A DNA stretch of 64,000 bases. Source: Rapana venosa. Its lineage: Eukaryota > Mollusca > Gastropoda > Neogastropoda > Muricidae. Location of the stretch: positions 49,347,738 to 49,411,737 of the forward strand of contig CM054134.1 of NCBI GenBank assembly GCA_028751875.1. Reading direction: 5' to 3'. Shown one piece after another: positions 11,917 through 21,800 of this stretch (position 1 is the first letter of the stretch; each line of letters begins with the position of its first letter). The notes below the pieces were generated by a model, which saw only the letters and a list, made by a program, of their open reading frames with translations, searched no databases and was not told where the DNA came from. A program made the position numbers and the translations under genes.

Positions 11917-14743
11917 CACTCACTCATATTTCAAATAATGCACTAGGCAAATAACATTTAATTGAAAATACAAAAGTTCTCACAGCTATATTATACAATG
12001 TGAGTTGGAACTCCCTGCTATAAAAGCACAACCAGTTCCCAGATATATGCGCGAGCACAAGCACACTAAAGCGCAAGCACGCACACACACACACACGCAC
12101 ACACGCACGTGCGCTCACACACAATGACACAGCCATCCAACAAAGGAAAATGAATTATCTATAGCATGCAGGCCTAAAAAAATGCACTAGTGTCACCTAC
12201 AAAGATGTATCAAATCAATAGTTCATTATTTCTTTGAAAAATTGTATGAGTTTGATATGCAAGGATTTCTTTGTGGAACTAAACATTTCATGGAACTTGA
12301 CAACATTTGGATTTTTGTGATAATATTTCGGGATATATCTGTTTCTTAACTGCACAAAGAAATTACATTTGAACAAATAATGGAGCTCATCACCTAGCTC
12401 GTTTTCACAAAATCTGTCACAGACTCTCTGGGAACATTTCTTATTCTGCTTATTTGGATGGGGAGTCTGTGATTCAAAAATGAATCAAAGTTGATGACAA
12501 AGTACGAGGAAGAATAGACAGATAATCTTCAAAACAGAAACACTTTTTAAATAGTCTGTAATTAAGACAGATGTCGTTGTTATCAACATGAGAAAACCAT
12601 TGCTGCAAATACTGATGTAAACTGTGTGTAACTTTAGCTTTAAGCCATTCAGGTGAAACATGGAGATCAAACTGATTCTGCCATATGCCACTCAAATCCA
12701 CTTTCACTGAATGTACGTTCTACAGTAGCTAAACAAGGTCTGTGGGCATTAGCAATATACATATCATGTAACAGCTTATAAACAATATTTGAAAACTTGG
12801 ACTCACTTCCTATACCGACAAGCTTAAACCAGTAGCAAAGCATCCTTACTTTTGCTGTTATTTCCACGGGAAAATGTCCCAGTTCCCCGAAAACCATTTT
12901 ACTTGGAGCAGATTTTTCCAGTTTAAGAATTATTTTGAAGAACTTAAGTTGTAATTTAGAAACTAGCTCTCACATTGATGGTGTCCAGATTTCACATCCG
13001 TAAAGCAAAACTGGAACTACTACTCTGTTGAATAATTCTATCTGGATATCAATGGGAAGAAAAAGTCTTCTGCAGTTGTTTTTTTTAAAAAGAGAGAATA
13101 TACTACACATGCTTGGTCATGTAAGTGTTTTTGTGCCAAGTTAAATTTGTTGTTATGATTAAGGTTTTAGAAGGGTGTTAGACAGGAGTTATGTTAGAAG
13201 TGTGTTAGACAGGAGTTATGTTAGAAGTGTGTTAGACAGGAGTTATGTTAGAAGTGTGTTAGACAGGAGTTATGTTAGAAGTGTGTTAGACAGGAGTTAT
13301 GTTAGAAGTGTGTTAGACAGGAGTTATGTTAGACAGGAGTTATGTTAGAAGTGTGTTAGACAGGAGTTATGTTAGAAGTGTGTTAGACAGGAGTTATGTT
13401 AGAAGTGTGTTAGACAGGAGTTATGTTAGAAGTGTGTTAGACAGGAGTTGTTTTAGAAGTGTGTTAGACAGGAGTTGTTTTAGAAGTGTGTTAGACAGGA
13501 GTTATGTTAGAGGTGTGTTAGACAGGAGTTATGTTAGAAGTGTGTTAGACAGGAGTTATGTTAGAAGTGTGTTAGACAGGAGTTGTTTTAGAAGTGTGTT
13601 AGACAGGAGTTATGTTAGAAGTGTGTTAGACAGGAGTTATGTTAGAGGTGTGTTAGACAGGAGTTGTTTTAGAAGTGTGTTAGACAGGAGTTGTTTTAGA
13701 AGTGTGTTAGACAGGAGTTGTTTTAGAAGTGTGTTAGACAGGAGTTGTTTTAGAAGTGTGTTAGACAGGAGTTATGTTAGAAGTGTGTTAGACAGGAGTT
13801 GTTTTAGAAGTGTGTTAGACAGGAGTTGTTTTAGAAGTGTGTTAGACAGGAGTTGTGTTAGAAGTGTGTTAGACAGGAGTTGTTTTAGAAGTGTGTTAGA
13901 CAGGAGTTGTTTTAGAAGTGTGTTCCTTATGGGGTGACCCCTCGGAGGACGTTAATCCCTAACTTCACTCTTAGAAGGACGTGGTGGTTTCTTTTTCTTT
14001 TTCTTCTTCTTCTTCTTCCTCTTTTTTTCTCCTTCTTCTTCTTCTTCTTCTCCTTCTTCTACTTCCTCTTTTTTGTGTGTTTCTTCTTCTTTTTCTCCTT
14101 TTTCTTCTTCTTCTTCTTCTTGTTTCTTTCTTCTTCTTCTTTTTCTTCTTCTTCTTCTTCTTGTTTCTTTCTTTCTTCTTCTTCTTCTTCTTCTTGTTCT
14201 TCTTCTTCTCCTTCTTCTACTTCTTCTTTTTTTGGTTTCTTCTTCTTCTTCTTCTTCTTTCTTCTTCTGCTGTTTGTTCTAGTGCCCCCGCTAGTCCCCA
14301 GAGTGTTCCCTGGAAGGTCGAGGTTTAAATTACTTTCAAGATAATTGTGTCAAGGAGCATGGCCTTAATGTGACTATCATCATGACTGGCGTTGCTGTAT
14401 AACTGAGAGTCTTATGTTGTTGTTCGCTTCTATGTATTTGTTAGTAAGTTTTACCTGCTGTGTGTGTGTGGGGGGGGGGGGGGGTGGGGGGGGGAGGGGA
14501 TGCGCTCAGTGCCCGAAATTTTACAAAACTGCATACATAGGGGGACTGGATGTAAAAAGAGGATATGAGTGCTTATTTCATTCTCCTGAACATGCAAGAA
14601 TAGATAAATACGTGAATAAATTTCCCTCTGTCCTGCTCTTCCTTGGTTTCTGCTTTGCAATACCTTACTGTCTGTCTGCGCCCTCCACACATTATTTCTG
14701 TCAGTCCTTTTTCTCTTGAAGCGGGGCAGCTTCCTTTGCCTTT

Positions 14744-14786
<43 letters not shown>

Positions 14787-14820
14787 ACATCATCATCATC
14801 ATCATCATCATCAACAACAA

Positions 14821-14865
<45 letters not shown>

Positions 14866-16669
14866 TATTATTATTATCATTGAAGTACACATGGCATTTT
14901 GACTGTACTGTTGTTTGTTTTGTTTTGTCTAGTAATCTGGTAATGGGGCTGGGGTCGCTGGGGCGGGACACTAACTGTCCATTTGGCGGTGCTGGGTCGT
15001 TGTTGTTTTTTTCCATGGACACAACGATTTATCGTCTTTTTTTTTTTTTCCCTTGCGCTGTTTTTGAGACTTATACTGCTTTTTTTTTTTTTGCTTTTTT
15101 TTTTCTGTCCTAAAGTGTCAAGTCACTTCGTCTGCACTTTTTTGTGTGCGTGTAGGCTGAGCAGTAAAATGGCGAATATTGGAAGGCGTATTTGATGTCC
15201 TTTCCGCAGCGTTACTTGCCTAATTGGCAATTTAAGGGAGCGTGTTTTTTGTTGTTTGTTGTTGTTGTTGTTGTTTTTGGGGGGGTGCGTTTTTGTTTTG
15301 TTTTTACATTTGCCTTCCTTGCTGTTACAGGACATTTATATTTTTGCGATATGGTTAGGGAGTAGGAACCATTCCAAGACGTGTTCAGTCCTCATCTACA
15401 GTTGATTTTGGAACCGTTCAACATTCAGAATACTCGGTATATGGTTTACCCAAAACTTAAAAGAATGTGTGGGTTAGATTATAGTGATAAATGTTCAGAG
15501 GTAAGATTGTTTAAAATCCTGTCCCTGGGAACTTTAACCCCACTAGGAAGAATGGCTGTTCTAAAATAAACAAAACAAAACAAACAAAAACCTTTGTTGG
15601 TTTTTTTTTTAAACCTTGTTCTTTCTAAATTGATTCATTTGTGGATTCTGCAACCAGATCCACCAGAGCAACTCATACAGAAACTACAGAAACTGTGCTT
15701 TCAATTTGTTTGGAATGATAAACAGGACAAAATCAATAGACAAACAGCAATGGAAGTTTAAACATACCTGACATACCAAACTACATAGATGGTGGAGGTA
15801 AAGATGGTGTTCCTATAACCTAAAAGATCGTAGGGGAGAGAGGCATCAGAGGCTTCAACTTCTCCAGGGGCCAGCATATTGAGGGCGGTGCCCATTTCCT
15901 CTCCCTCGCTGCTTTACCTTCCCTGACCGTTAAGAGGAAGGTACTCATTTACAGCTGGTGCACTGGGGGACTGTACTGAAGCCAAGGCGCGCGAACGGTC
16001 ACCCATCCACTTGGTAACCAAGCTCGATGCTGCTTAACATTAGCTTGGGGAAAGCAAGTGCTCTGATCACTGAGCTATCTCGTCCCCAGTCTCCAAAATA
16101 CATACAAACTCTTAAATCGCGTGAATAAAAAAAAAATGCAGAAGCACAAATTATAAATGGGTCAGTGTAGCCAAGAAAGTAGGTCCTTTACTGAAACACT
16201 GAGAATGTTACAAAACAGCAATAATTCCTACATATTCAAACATAAACCTGTTTTGTACATATGTTCCAAAAACCTACAGTTCGTTCACACTTTGTGTTAC
16301 TCTACAAGATCTAATGGGGTTGCTGTCTGAGCCAATATTTTATCATGAAAAGACCAAAGTAGGTGGTAACATGATTAAACACACTTAACTGATAGAAAAA
16401 GGGCATATACTCTGTAAACATTCTTCTTGAAGAGAATGGAACATATTTGAAGTACACAGATATCAGGGTTACTGGAATAGTAATTGATTTAAATCGCCTT
16501 CACTGGATGAATCTCAGCAATCAGTTTCTTAACGGACGCTATAGCCGAATGGTTAAACCCGTTCGACTTCTATCCCATGAGTCCATGAAGTCATGGGTTC
16601 GAATCTCGGCGATGTCCAGTGAATTAAGGGAGGACATTTTTATGATCTCCCAGATCATCTTCAGGTGCA

Positions 16670-16713
<44 letters not shown>

Positions 16714-17717
16714 AGGGAACTACAAAGGAGGTGGGTCAGCAGAACAGCTTCGTTGGGGATGAAGCCCAGAGCAAGCGTGGAGTCCTGGCCCTGAAATATC
16801 CCATTGACCACGGCATCGTCACCAACTGGGATGACATGGAGAAGATCTGGCACCACACCTTCCACAGTGAACTGCATGTAGCCCCAGAGGAGCACCCTGT
16901 CCTGCTGACTGAGGCTCCCCTCAATCCCATGGTCAGCCGAGAGAAGATGACCCAGATCATGTTTGAGACCTTCAACTGCCCTGCCTTGTATGTAGCCAAC
17001 CGGCCCATGCTTTCTCTGTATTGTTCGGGTCGTACCACTGGTCTTGTTCTGGACTCTGGAGACTGTGTCACATACTCTGTGCCCGTTTATGAAGGCTACA
17101 CACTCGGTCATACCATTATGGCAAAATCCCCAGCTGGCCGTGATGTTACAGACTATCTGATGAAGACTCTCGGAGAACGTGGCTACAACGTCACTACCAG
17201 AGCCGAGAGAGAAATTGTACAGGACATAAAAGAGAAGCTGTGTTATGTAGCTCTGGACTTCGAGCAGGAAATGCAAATCGCATCCCAGTCCTCAAGTATA
17301 GAGAAAACCTACCAGCTTCCCAATGGCGAGACCATTACCGTTGGCAATGAGCGATTTCGTTGCCCTGAAGGCTTGTTCCAGCCATCTTTCTTGGATATGC
17401 AAGAACCAGGTGTTCACGAATCCGTCTACCGTTCCATCATGAAGTGTGACAAGGACATCCATAAAAGCCTGTACAACAACATTGTGCTGTCTGGTGGCTC
17501 AACTTTGTACCCTGGTTTGGCTGAAAGAATGGAGAAAGAGATTTCTGCCCTGGCTCCTGCTGGCATGGTGGTCAAGGTCGTCCTTCCCCCAGAACATAAA
17601 GACTCTGCGTGGATCGGTGGCTCCATCCTGGCTTCTTGGTCCACCTCCAAGATGTGGATCTCTATGCAGGAGTACGATGACTATGGCCCGGCCCTTGTCC
17701 ACAGAAAATGCTTTTAA
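5210..17717 (+). CDS. Divergent actin-family protein (two exons, 373 aa)
   Basis: CDS is join(5210..5329, 16716..17717), spliced in phase 0. The product is colinear with conventional actin; I see only one internal residue missing, in the C-terminal FQQMW region. Retained: DNGS and the phosphate-binding Lys of loop 1, YPI-D-HGI with methylatable His73, the GRTTG and LDSGD loop, [33 protein letters not shown] and the terminal HRKCF. Changed (skeletal numbering): G15 to Arg, D-loop H40 to Cys, M44 to Thr, M47 to Val, Q137 to Arg with A138 to Pro, G158 to Cys, and catalytic H161 to Tyr. The N-terminus is MSEVTAV, without the usual acidic cluster. Known: Q137 and H161 position the attacking water, and M44/M47 are the MICAL oxidation sites. 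Inference: an expressed, specialised or nucleotide-hydrolysis-defective actin paralogue. The frame is intact, so a pseudogene is unlikely. Confidence 0.93.
5650..5708. repeat. GT microsatellite
   Basis: (GT)n of about 50 bp directly before the SINE copy. The stretch 5330-5650 of the actin intron shows nothing else. Confidence 0.9.
5715..6029 (-). mobile_element. tRNA-derived SINE family A, copy 2
   Basis: Minus-strand copy with the 3' tail at left. Part of the tRNA-like head is kept: the B box, read in complement as GAACCCGGGTCG around 6000-6015. The copy is cut at GCGAGCGCAATG by the GT/GC-rich start of the LINE 3' region that follows. Confidence 0.85.
6030..7325 (-). mobile_element. LINE 3' region, copy 1 (5'-truncated)
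   Basis: About 1.25 kb, nearly the same as 10984-12232, including the same embedded (CT)n, (GC)n and (CA)n tracts. At its right end the minus strand reads the last codons of a LINE ORF (EIMNY then stop), which the second copy continues into a long RT-like ORF. This identifies the block as a LINE 3' UTR and not a separate gene. A 75-codon frame at 6399-6626 (+) is shared by both copies but runs antisense to the element. Confidence 0.7.
6803..6995. repeat. CT, GC and CA microsatellites
   Basis: (CT)n at 6803-6862, a CG-rich alternating tract at 6895-6950 and (CA)n at 6952-6992, all inside the LINE 3' region. Confidence 0.9.
7330..8478. other. Homopolymer-inflated low-complexity stretch, probable assembly artefact
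   Basis: From about 7370, and extremely from 7930, the sequence becomes runs of 3-17 identical bases (AAAA, CCCCC, TTTT, GGGGG) with almost no ordinary sequence. It leads directly into a CA array. Open frames through it are rich in Lys, Pro, Phe and Gly in every frame. This looks like an unpolished noisy long-read end or a consensus error next to a long microsatellite, not biology. Bases here should not be trusted. Confidence 0.75.
8479..9390. repeat. Composite (CA)n satellite with CTCTGTTTCTCA spacers
   Basis: About 0.9 kb of (CA)n blocks with single-base phase slips (CACAACAC, CACCAC), separated at irregular 30-110 bp intervals by a CCTCTGTTTCTCA-type 13-mer repeated at least ten times. 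His/Thr-rich (+) and Cys/Val-rich (-) frames are spurious. Confidence 0.9.
9400..9645 (+). repeat. Hairpin-ended repeat family E, copy 1 (partial)
   Basis: Begins with a GGAGATGCTGGAGGC-like left end, then ACAACATCCCCACCTTCTG and pyrimidine-rich blocks (TTTCTGTCTTTT, CTGTCCTCTCTGTTTCGTG). It is colinear with 30771-31095 and breaks off near 9645. Confidence 0.65.
9660..10260 (+). repeat. Interspersed repeat family C, copy 3 (tandem dimer)
   Basis: One full unit at 9660-10010 and a second partial unit at 10015-10260. Each ends in AACGCACAACAACAACAAC. The two units share the block CTCTTAACGTAACAGCACAC (10019 and 9784). Confidence 0.8.
10500..10655 (+). mobile_element. LINE family I tail with trinucleotide array
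   Basis: Only the terminal GCTATATAAATTCCATA block is kept, followed by (ATT)n, (GTT)n, (ATT)n and a (TAG)n run at about 10599-10653. I see no recognisable feature in 10260-10500. Confidence 0.6.
10825..10860. repeat. GT then GTT microsatellite
   Basis: Short (GT)n followed by (GTT)n. Weakly repeat-like sequence (TTTAACGTCCTTCCAC onward) follows to 10980. Confidence 0.8.
10984..13130 (-). mobile_element. LINE, 5'-truncated, copy 2 (RT C-terminal region + 3' UTR)
   Basis: The minus strand from about 13130 to 12230 encodes, with frameshifts, the C-terminal domain of a LINE polymerase. It carries [13 protein letters not shown] and [10 protein letters not shown] (12897 down), a [18 protein letters not shown] region, then [15 protein letters not shown] and a terminal EIMNY-stop. 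10984-12232 is the 3' UTR and matches copy 1. The RT catalytic core is absent. I could not assign the clade with certainty. Confidence 0.75.
11755..11915. repeat. CT, GC and CA microsatellites (second copy)
   Basis: Same order as in copy 1 at 6803-6995, with different tract lengths. This is direct evidence of microsatellite length drift between the two copies. Confidence 0.9.
13165..13928. repeat. 27-bp minisatellite (about 28 copies), open in one frame
   Basis: The unit is GTGTGTTAGACAGGAGTTATG plus TTAGAA. Because 27 is a multiple of 3 the array stays open for 203 codons at 13326-13937 (+), as a nine-residue repeat with SVLDRS in each unit. Two unit types differ by TTATG versus TTGTTT (YV versus CF in translation): the first eleven or so units are all TTATG, the last half mainly TTGTTT. 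No start context, splice sites or homology support translation. Confidence 0.92.
13985..14275. repeat. Polypyrimidine (CTT)n tract
   Basis: About 290 bp of CTT/TTC with C and T interruptions, fully asymmetric (purine strand on minus). It could form triplex DNA (inference). Confidence 0.9.
14462..14505. repeat. GT/G-run tract
   Basis: (GT)n followed by about 30 nearly pure G. The length is likely uncertain in the assembly. Confidence 0.85.
14508..14605 (+). mobile_element. SINE family A, partial copy (+)
   Basis: Contains ATTTTACAAAACTGCATAC, a CGGGGACTGGATGTAAAAA-like block and a GAGTGCTTATT 3' part. Both ends are degraded. Confidence 0.6.
14743..14880. repeat. CAT trinucleotide array
   Basis: (ATC)n of about 135 bp with a few AAC units, read as poly-Met, poly-Asp or poly-Ser in the various frames. 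14880-15400 is low-complexity T-rich sequence with no gene seen. Confidence 0.92.
15400..16450 (+). mobile_element. Degenerate LINE (RT C-terminal region), split by a SINE
   Basis: Frames carrying [14 protein letters not shown] (15525-15569) and, after a frameshift, [10 protein letters not shown] and [14 protein letters not shown] (around 15630-15720) match the post-catalytic region of LINE reverse transcriptases. The frame is then broken by the SINE insert at about 15815-16086. Diverged sequence to 16450 may be the rest. Stops and frameshifts show it is dead. Confidence 0.6.
15815..16086 (-). mobile_element. Chimeric tRNA/5S rRNA-type SINE
   Basis: Read on minus from 16086: GGGGACGAGATAGCTCAGTG with an A-box-like TAGCTCAGTG forms a tRNA-like head. 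It is followed after about 25 nt by a 5S rRNA-like segment: GTTAAGCA, a TTGGTTA block and TGGATGGGTGACCG, the latter being the 5S box C region. The 3' part (15815-15940) is of unknown origin. It lies inside a degenerate LINE within the actin intron. Confidence 0.7.
16533..16675 (+). mobile_element. tRNA-derived SINE family B, copy 1
   Basis: The head has an A box (TAGCCGAATGG) and a B box (GGGTTCGAATC), followed by the family-B body (GATCTCCCAGATCATCTTCAG then GTGCAGAC). It ends in the (GT)n tract that abuts the actin exon 2 splice acceptor. The head could be taken for a tRNA gene, but the body shared with 51229-51474 and 61713-61895 shows a SINE. Confidence 0.8.
16676..16708. repeat. GT tract at the actin intron 3' end
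   Basis: (GT)n runs up to TTTTCTAG|GGA, so the polypyrimidine region of the acceptor consists of a microsatellite. Confidence 0.85.
16716..17717 (+). CDS. Actin-family gene, coding exon 2
   Basis: 333 codons plus TAA. The first codons (GTTKEV) replace the canonical D-loop residues 42-47, and the length is preserved through the loop. CGG at 17001-17003 (Arg for Gln137), TGT at 17064-17066 (Cys for Gly158) and TAC at 17073-17075 (Tyr for His161) mark the altered nucleotide site. The exon is GC-richer than its surroundings and has no in-frame stop, as expected under coding constraint. Confidence 0.95.
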   Translation, partial: GTTKEVGQQNSFVGDEAQSKRGVLALKYPIDHGIVTNWDDMEKIWHHTFHSELHVAPEEHPVLLTEAPLNPMVSREKMTQIMFETFNCPALYVANRPMLSLYCSGRTTGLVLDSGDCVTYSVPVYEGYTLGHTIMAKSPAGRDVTDYLMKTLGERGYNVTTRAEREIVQDIKEKLCYVALDFEQEMQIASQSSSIEKTYQLPNGETITVGNERFRCPEGLFQPSFLDMQEPGVHESVYRSIMKCDKDIHKSLYNNIVLSGGSTLYPGLAERMEKEISALAPAGMVVKVVLPPEHKDSAWIGGSILASWSTSKMWISMQEYDDYGPALVHRKCF

Positions 17718-18029
17718 ATAATAATGCAGACTGTTTCAACTGGCAACGATAAGTTTAGGGGGGGATTGTTTGGTTTTTTTACTCTGTAGCGCATTTTGAG
17801 TTTCCATTCTGACAGCACACATCCTAGCTTCATCATAGTGGAAGGCAGACTGGCTTTTCTGCAACAGTGATGGACTCAGCAAAATTCAGATAGCAGTGTT
17901 GCATGACCGTCGTAAGTCCACCAACCCAAAAAGATTCTGCTGTCACCTGTCGTCTCAGTCACATTCATATGTCCTGCTTTCTGACTGCTTGGCTTTTAAT
18001 TCATACTGTCCATTAAGAGGATGGATGTT

Positions 18030-18172
18030 GAGTATTACTTTTCATTTAGATGGTTTTAGGCAAAGGTTATTACTTTTCATTTAGATGGTTTTAGGCAAAG
18101 GTTATTACTTTTCATTTAGATGGTTTTAGGCAAAGGTTATTACTTTTCATTTAGATGGTTTTTAGGCAAAGG
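18030..18172. repeat. 35-bp tandem repeat in the actin 3' UTR
   Basis: Four nearly identical copies of a unit with TTATTACTTTTCATTTAGAT and GGTTTTAGGCAAAG. The last copy has one extra T. Confidence 0.92.
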
Positions 18173-18515
18173 TTCTTTCTGGGTAAACAATTGTTAGGGT
18201 TCTTTCCTTAAATGCGAATTTTATGTCAAATGATAGACCTGATGTAAATGGCTTTAGACTGGCCTGCATGTAATGTGAACTGAACAGAATTTTTCTGACC
18301 TCAGAGAACAAGGATTTTTTTCTTCTTCTGTATATGAAAACATAAAGTCTTAAGTAGACAACTGTGACTGTTCAGGTGAACAAAAATAGTTGACCTGAAC
18401 TTTAAAAAAACCACACCCAACAAAAGCAGTGCCCCACAGCCTGTTGTGGGGAAGTAAACAAACAAATACACAGAGGCTGTTGTGGTGATGTAAGCAAAAC
18501 AGTGTCATCTGTTCC

Positions 18516-18843
<328 letters not shown>

Positions 18844-18849
18844 ATGAAA

Positions 18850-21800
18850 ATAAAACAAACATACGACCAGCCAGTTTTTAAAAAATGTGAAAGATACACA
18901 CCTTTTATGTGCAAAATAAGCCCCTTTTTTTTTTAAACCAATACCTTCATTACCAGCCTGACAACAATAACATTACTAAAATTGAAATTTAAAAAACAAT
19001 CCCAAAATATAAAAACAAACCTCATATGTACAAAGATTAAGAACAATAATCCACCAACAGTCCATAAATAAAGTAAAAATTGCAAGTCTTCAAAGCGTCA
19101 TATTAGATTTCACTAGCTACTACTTCTTATCCCATAATCCCTTGAGTTAATCTGCATGGAAAGTGATACCAACCCCCCAAAAAGCACTTTGAGTGACTGA
19201 TACGGCTTGTTTGTTATTTGATTTTTAAACTATAATTTAGTAAACCTGTACAGTAAAGCGAGATTCCCTTCATTCCCTTTAGAGGGAAAATAGTGACAGA
19301 ATTGATTAGTGACACAACCAATTAGTAACAGAACTGATTAGCAACATAACTAATTAGTGACAGAACCACTTAGCGAAGAACCAATCAGTGACAGAACCAC
19401 TTAGCGAAAGAACCAATCAGTGACAGAACCACTTAGCGACAGAACCATTTAGTGATAGAACCTACACCCAGTGACAGTGCACAGTCCTGTGGGTGGGCTC
19501 GTCATACTGGCACTGGGACCACATCAGCTACAGATAATGCTCTGCAGTGCCCTGTAAGAATCAACTCCTGTAGCTGAGCAGCTGCTTGATCTTGTGTGCC
19601 TGGGAAAAATCTCACCCAAAATCTTCATGAATTGCAAGTCTGACAAACGACAAATTCCATATACGTGCTGCATATGGCAACTGCTTTTTTTCTTTTTTTT
19701 TTTTTTTTTTTTTTTTTGGGGGGGAGGGTTGGTTTACCCCCCTCATTCACTTGGATCAGGAAAGAAATAATCACAGATAAAAAATCACATATAGTCAGCT
19801 GCTAGTAAAATTGACGTAAACACTACAGTTTTACAGGAAGTACAGATGCATACTAAATGTGAATAAGTATATTGCATTTCATTTCTTGTATAATTATACC
19901 TTTTGCTTTGCCTGTGTTCCTCCTTTCCCCACCTTTCATCTGATCAGAATGGTTCTTTTTTTAAAATTTATTTATTATTCTTAAGATCTTTTCAGTAGCT
20001 GCTAAAGTTTTTATTCAAATTGTAAAACATACCAGACATCAAAGCATCATAAAACTAAACTAGACTTGACATATTTTCTGTGTTTATTCAAAGAATTTAC
20101 AAAGCATCAACATCATAAGCTTTATTTGAAACAATTTTAATACCTTGATATATAATAGAAATACCAAAAAAATACTTTTAAACATTAGGAAACAACAGCC
20201 ATAAGATCATTTTTCTTACTTTTTTTTTTTTTTACAAACTGTACAAACATACATAAACAGAACATATACAAAAATTGCTTCCTTTGACAAAGAACAGCAA
20301 AATCTCCACAGGCTCATCTTTGAATCTTCTCAGATCTTATACTGAATGGTTACATGCAAAGAGGAATATTTTGTGCAAATCAGCTGATGCTCTATTACGG
20401 AAAAGTTCAGAACTCAAGTTTTGACATTGAGAGTGCATACATATTTACAGGCACATTCCAAAGGGTTGGCACCCTCACCATAAAGCCACTGTAACAGCAA
20501 GTTCTGAAACCACGTGAAATAAACCCATTCAAAATTTAACACAACATACACTTTCTTTATATCAGCAAAAATAGCAGTCTCACATTTTTTGACATAAACC
20601 ACATTAAGTCCTAGGTTCTCTTAAATCCAGTACCATGAGCAACTAAATATGCTATTTCTGAACTGTAATACTGCTGAATGCACTGAAGAAATGAAGAATC
20701 TTTCAGATGACTTTGTGTGTGTGTGCGTGCACGCATGTGTGTGTGTGTGTGTGTGTGTGTGTACAAACTCATACACATATTTTGTGAATGCACATAAATG
20801 TATTGTGCATTTCAACAAAAATCCATAGTTCTTTCTTTCATCTGAGATTCAAGTGATTTAAACAAACTTATTGCTCTTTCTTCATAACAGAAGGAAAACA
20901 CAATCATACCTTTAGGGTAAAATACCCATAGGCTGCTTTTGTGCTTCCACATACTGCAATCAGGCAGACCGATAGTTACAGAAAAAGTTTACCAAAACAC
21001 AACCAAAAAAGAATTTTTGAAAAATGAACACTCAAAACGATGAGAAGGAAAGCAGTAGCACTTACACAATACATGGAAAACTTCCACACGGTTCACAAAC
21101 TTTATCTTCAAAACCATTTACACAGATTTTTTTCTTTGTAACAACAACAACACAAAACACCAAAAACCCAACAGCAGTAACAATGACAAGAATTCGAAGT
21201 AGAATATAAAAACACAGCCCGAGTTCTGCCCTTTCAGAGTATCAATTCCATAGTGAACACAGCAAAACAGCAACATGAATCCCAGTGTAGCATGCTGCAC
21301 TCAAAACGTAACTGCTGGCATGTCTCTTAACCTGCTTCTGTGTTAACCTGCTTCTCTGAGTTAACCTGCTTCTCTTTCCTTTGTTCTGTTCTAGAGTGGG
21401 AATCTTCATCAGTCTCAAAAGTCAGTTCACTATTTCATCACACAAATGTTACTTTCTTTTTTTCTTCTTTTTTTCGTGCAGAAAATACCCTTCATTTTTT
21501 GCCTTTCTAATCTTGGGTAAATTTCACAAACAAGATAAGAGGGCAAAAGGGGGTTTAAAAAAATCAAGATGTAAATAAATACATAGTAAAATAACAATTA
21601 AAAAAAAAGGAAATAAGATCAAACAGATTAGCTTGTGATCATAACACTTGCCTCGAAAGTAAAATTTCTACCCACACTCTTAAGTCCAGCAGCATAAGTC
21701 ACACATTATTTACAAATCCTTCTCCCCCCATAAATCTAAGTATGGCCAGAAAGGTACTTGAATGGCCTGCTGAACTAAAATCCTATATAATACACTACAC

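Noticed and set aside
13326..13937. 203-codon repeat protein
   Set aside because: The frame exists only because a 27-bp satellite lacks stops. No splice sites, promoter or similarity supports it.
14643..15113. Ser-rich, Asp-rich or Met-rich proteins over the CAT array
   Set aside because: Trinucleotide repeat translation in all frames.
15990..16060. 5S rRNA gene
   Set aside because: Only the 3' half of 5S is similar, and it is preceded by a tRNA-like head, so a SINE explains it better.
16531..16615. tRNA gene with TAGCCGAATGG and GGGTTCGAATC boxes
   Set aside because: It continues into a SINE body shared with two other loci, and the acceptor stem does not close well.
16539..17276. 245-codon minus-strand frame over actin exon 2
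   Set aside because: Antisense shadow of a conserved coding exon.
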